Assembly: GCA_023390155.1 (NCBI GenBank)
Contig: JAEWDJ010000390.1
Coordinates: forward strand, 1-6,629
Source of the DNA: Actinomycetes bacterium
GTDB taxonomy: Bacteria > Actinomycetota > Actinomycetes > Actinomycetales > Microbacteriaceae
Reading direction: 5' to 3'
Length of the DNA: 6,629 nucleotides
A program made the position numbers and the translations under genes. This document shows positions 5,779 through 6,629 of this stretch, one piece after another. Position 1 is the first letter of the stretch, and each line of letters begins with the position of its first letter. A model generated the notes under the pieces. That model was not told the origin of the DNA and did no database searches. It was given only the letters and a program-made list of their open reading frames with translations.

Positions 5779-6629
5779 CCTCCCCCTTCTGCGCCGCCTC
5801 GATCACGGCGCGCTCGACCCCGTCGAGCCCCGACGACGCGCGGATGGCCGCTCCGACGCGCGCGCTCGCGTCGGCGTAGCGGGGGTCGGCGAGCACGGTG
5901 CGGACGGCGGAGGCGACCTCCGCCTCCGTCGGCTGGTTCGTGCCGAGGCTCACGCCGACGCCCGTCCAAGCGACGCGGGCCGAGACCTCCGTCTTGTCCT
6001 CGGTGGTGCCGGCGATCACGATCGGCACCCCGTGCTCCATCGCGTAGTGCACGCCGCCGTAGCCGCCGTTGGTGACATAGGCCGCGGTGCGGGGCAGCAG
6101 CCGGTCGTAGGGCAGGTAGGGCGCCACGCGCGCGTTCGCCGGGAGCCCGCCGCCGAGGTCGGCGACCGGGCGTCCGCCCGTGCTCGCGACGACCCACACG
6201 TCATCCGAACCGAGCGCCCGGATGGTGGGGAGGAGCAGGTCGCCGAGCTCCCGGTTCGCCACCGTCCCCTGCGTGACGTGGACGACCGGCCGCCCGTCGT
6301 CGAGGTCGGCCCACCACGCCGGCAGCGCCGCGTCGGAGCGCTGCGTGCGCGAGACCGGTCCGACGAAGTGGACCGGTACCGTCACATCCGAGCGCGGGTA
6401 CTCGAACGCCGGGACGGTGAACTGCACGACCCCGTCCGACCGCGACGGCCAGTCGAGCACGAAGCCGCCGAGCGGCGTCCCCGCCTCGCGCGCGATGCGG
6501 GCCGCGTCCTTCTGCACGGGAGCGAAGACCCCCTTCTCGGCGACGAGCGTCAGCGCGGCGTTGCGCAGGCGTCCGGTCGCTCCCGGGCGCGGGGGCACGC
6601 CCAGGCCGAAGGGCGCGGTGTCCCTGCTC
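5735..6629 (-). CDS. GT1/UGT (MGT-like) glycosyltransferase, N-terminus cut by the window edge
   Basis: About 298 C-terminal residues are present; the frame stays open to the right edge, where it reads SRDTAPFGLG, a motif usually found well inside MGT/YjiC-type proteins of about 400-430 residues. The GTG at 6598 is therefore internal, and roughly 100-130 residues lie outside. The C-terminal GT-B donor domain shows VVHVTQGT (6286-6263), YVTNGGYGGVHYAMEHGVPIV (near 6082-6020) and GTTEDK (6010-5993). These correspond to the HGG...DQ sugar-nucleotide site of the family, but His of HGG is Asn here and Gln of DQ is Lys. Such enzymes move a sugar from UDP- or dTDP-sugar to a small lipophilic or aromatic acceptor; the acceptor is unknown. 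The last 14 residues (Arg/Ser/Thr-rich) are encoded opposite the end of prsA, so they are probably a disordered tail. Convergent with prsA, so not part of that operon. Confidence 0.88.
   Translation of the reverse strand, partial: SRDTAPFGLGVPPRPGATGRLRNAALTLVAEKGVFAPVQKDAARIAREAGTPLGGFVLDWPSRSDGVVQFTVPAFEYPRSDVTVPVHFVGPVSRTQRSDAALPAWWADLDDGRPVVHVTQGTVANRELGDLLLPTIRALGSDDVWVVASTGGRPVADLGGGLPANARVAPYLPYDRLLPRTAAYVTNGGYGGVHYAMEHGVPIVIAGTTEDKTEVSARVAWTGVGVSLGTNQPTEAEVASAVRTVLADPRYADASARVGAAIRASSGLDGVERAVIEAAQKGEATRPRRTSTSPSRR
5791..5828 (+). terminator. Tandem GC hairpins downstream of prsA (possible U-less terminator)
   Basis: Two perfect inverted repeats follow each other 12 bp after the prsA stop. 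The first is GCGCCG/CGGCGC (5791-5796 and 5806-5811, 9-base loop). The second is GCTCGAC/GTCGAGC (5812-5818 and 5822-5828, 3-base loop). No T-run follows, so this is not a classical intrinsic terminator, though strong U-less stems are proposed to act as such in actinobacteria. The repeats also lie in the convergent glycosyltransferase coding sequence (around SGLDGVERAVIEAA), so codon choice alone may explain them. Confidence 0.3.

Noticed and set aside
1..6629. CRISPR array, insertion sequence, prophage, attachment site or defence system
   Set aside because: No spaced direct repeats, transposase or integrase motifs, or terminal inverted repeats were seen; gene content is housekeeping and envelope biosynthesis.

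Overview
The window is ordinary core-genome DNA from a high-GC actinobacterium. GC is roughly 70% by eye, GC-rich third codon positions leave long open frames on the opposite strands, and GTG starts occur. The protein types and the tRNA-Gln / glmU / prsA order fit an actinobacterium, probably a member of Microbacteriaceae such as a Leifsonia- or Microbacterium-like organism. The family assignment is inference, because no rRNA or marker gene is present.

Layout from left to right. (1) 1-66, minus strand: the first 22 codons of a gene that runs off the window; it begins as a hydrophobic segment. (2) 74-2587, minus: an 837-residue fusion of a CDP-glycerol glycerophosphotransferase (TagB/TagF type) with a GT4-like glycosyltransferase, a cell-surface glycopolymer enzyme. 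(3) 2666-3178, minus: a MarR-family repressor with a probable leaderless promoter. (4) 3179-3271: a short divergent spacer. (5) 3272-3343, plus: tRNA-Gln with anticodon UUG. (6) 3376-4800 glmU and (7) 4801-5778 prsA, plus strand, with no bases between stop and start. (8) 5735-6629, minus: the C-terminal ~300 residues of a GT1/UGT-type glycosyltransferase, converging on prsA and overlapping its 3' end by 44 bp.

The genes share a theme of activated-sugar supply and cell-envelope glycan building. GlmU makes UDP-GlcNAc for peptidoglycan and surface polymers. PrsA makes PRPP for nucleotide synthesis and for other phosphoribosyl-dependent pathways. The TagF-GT4 fusion probably adds both glycerol phosphate and a sugar to a surface polymer. 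The GT1 enzyme glycosylates an unknown acceptor.

I found no mobile element, CRISPR array, prophage or defence system, and no clearly new system. The points most worth a second look are the two-domain TagF-GT4 polypeptide, the convergent prsA/glycosyltransferase overlap with tandem hairpins nearby, the leaderless marR promoter, the possible tRNA-glmU-prsA cotranscript, and non-standard donor-site residues in the GT1 enzyme.
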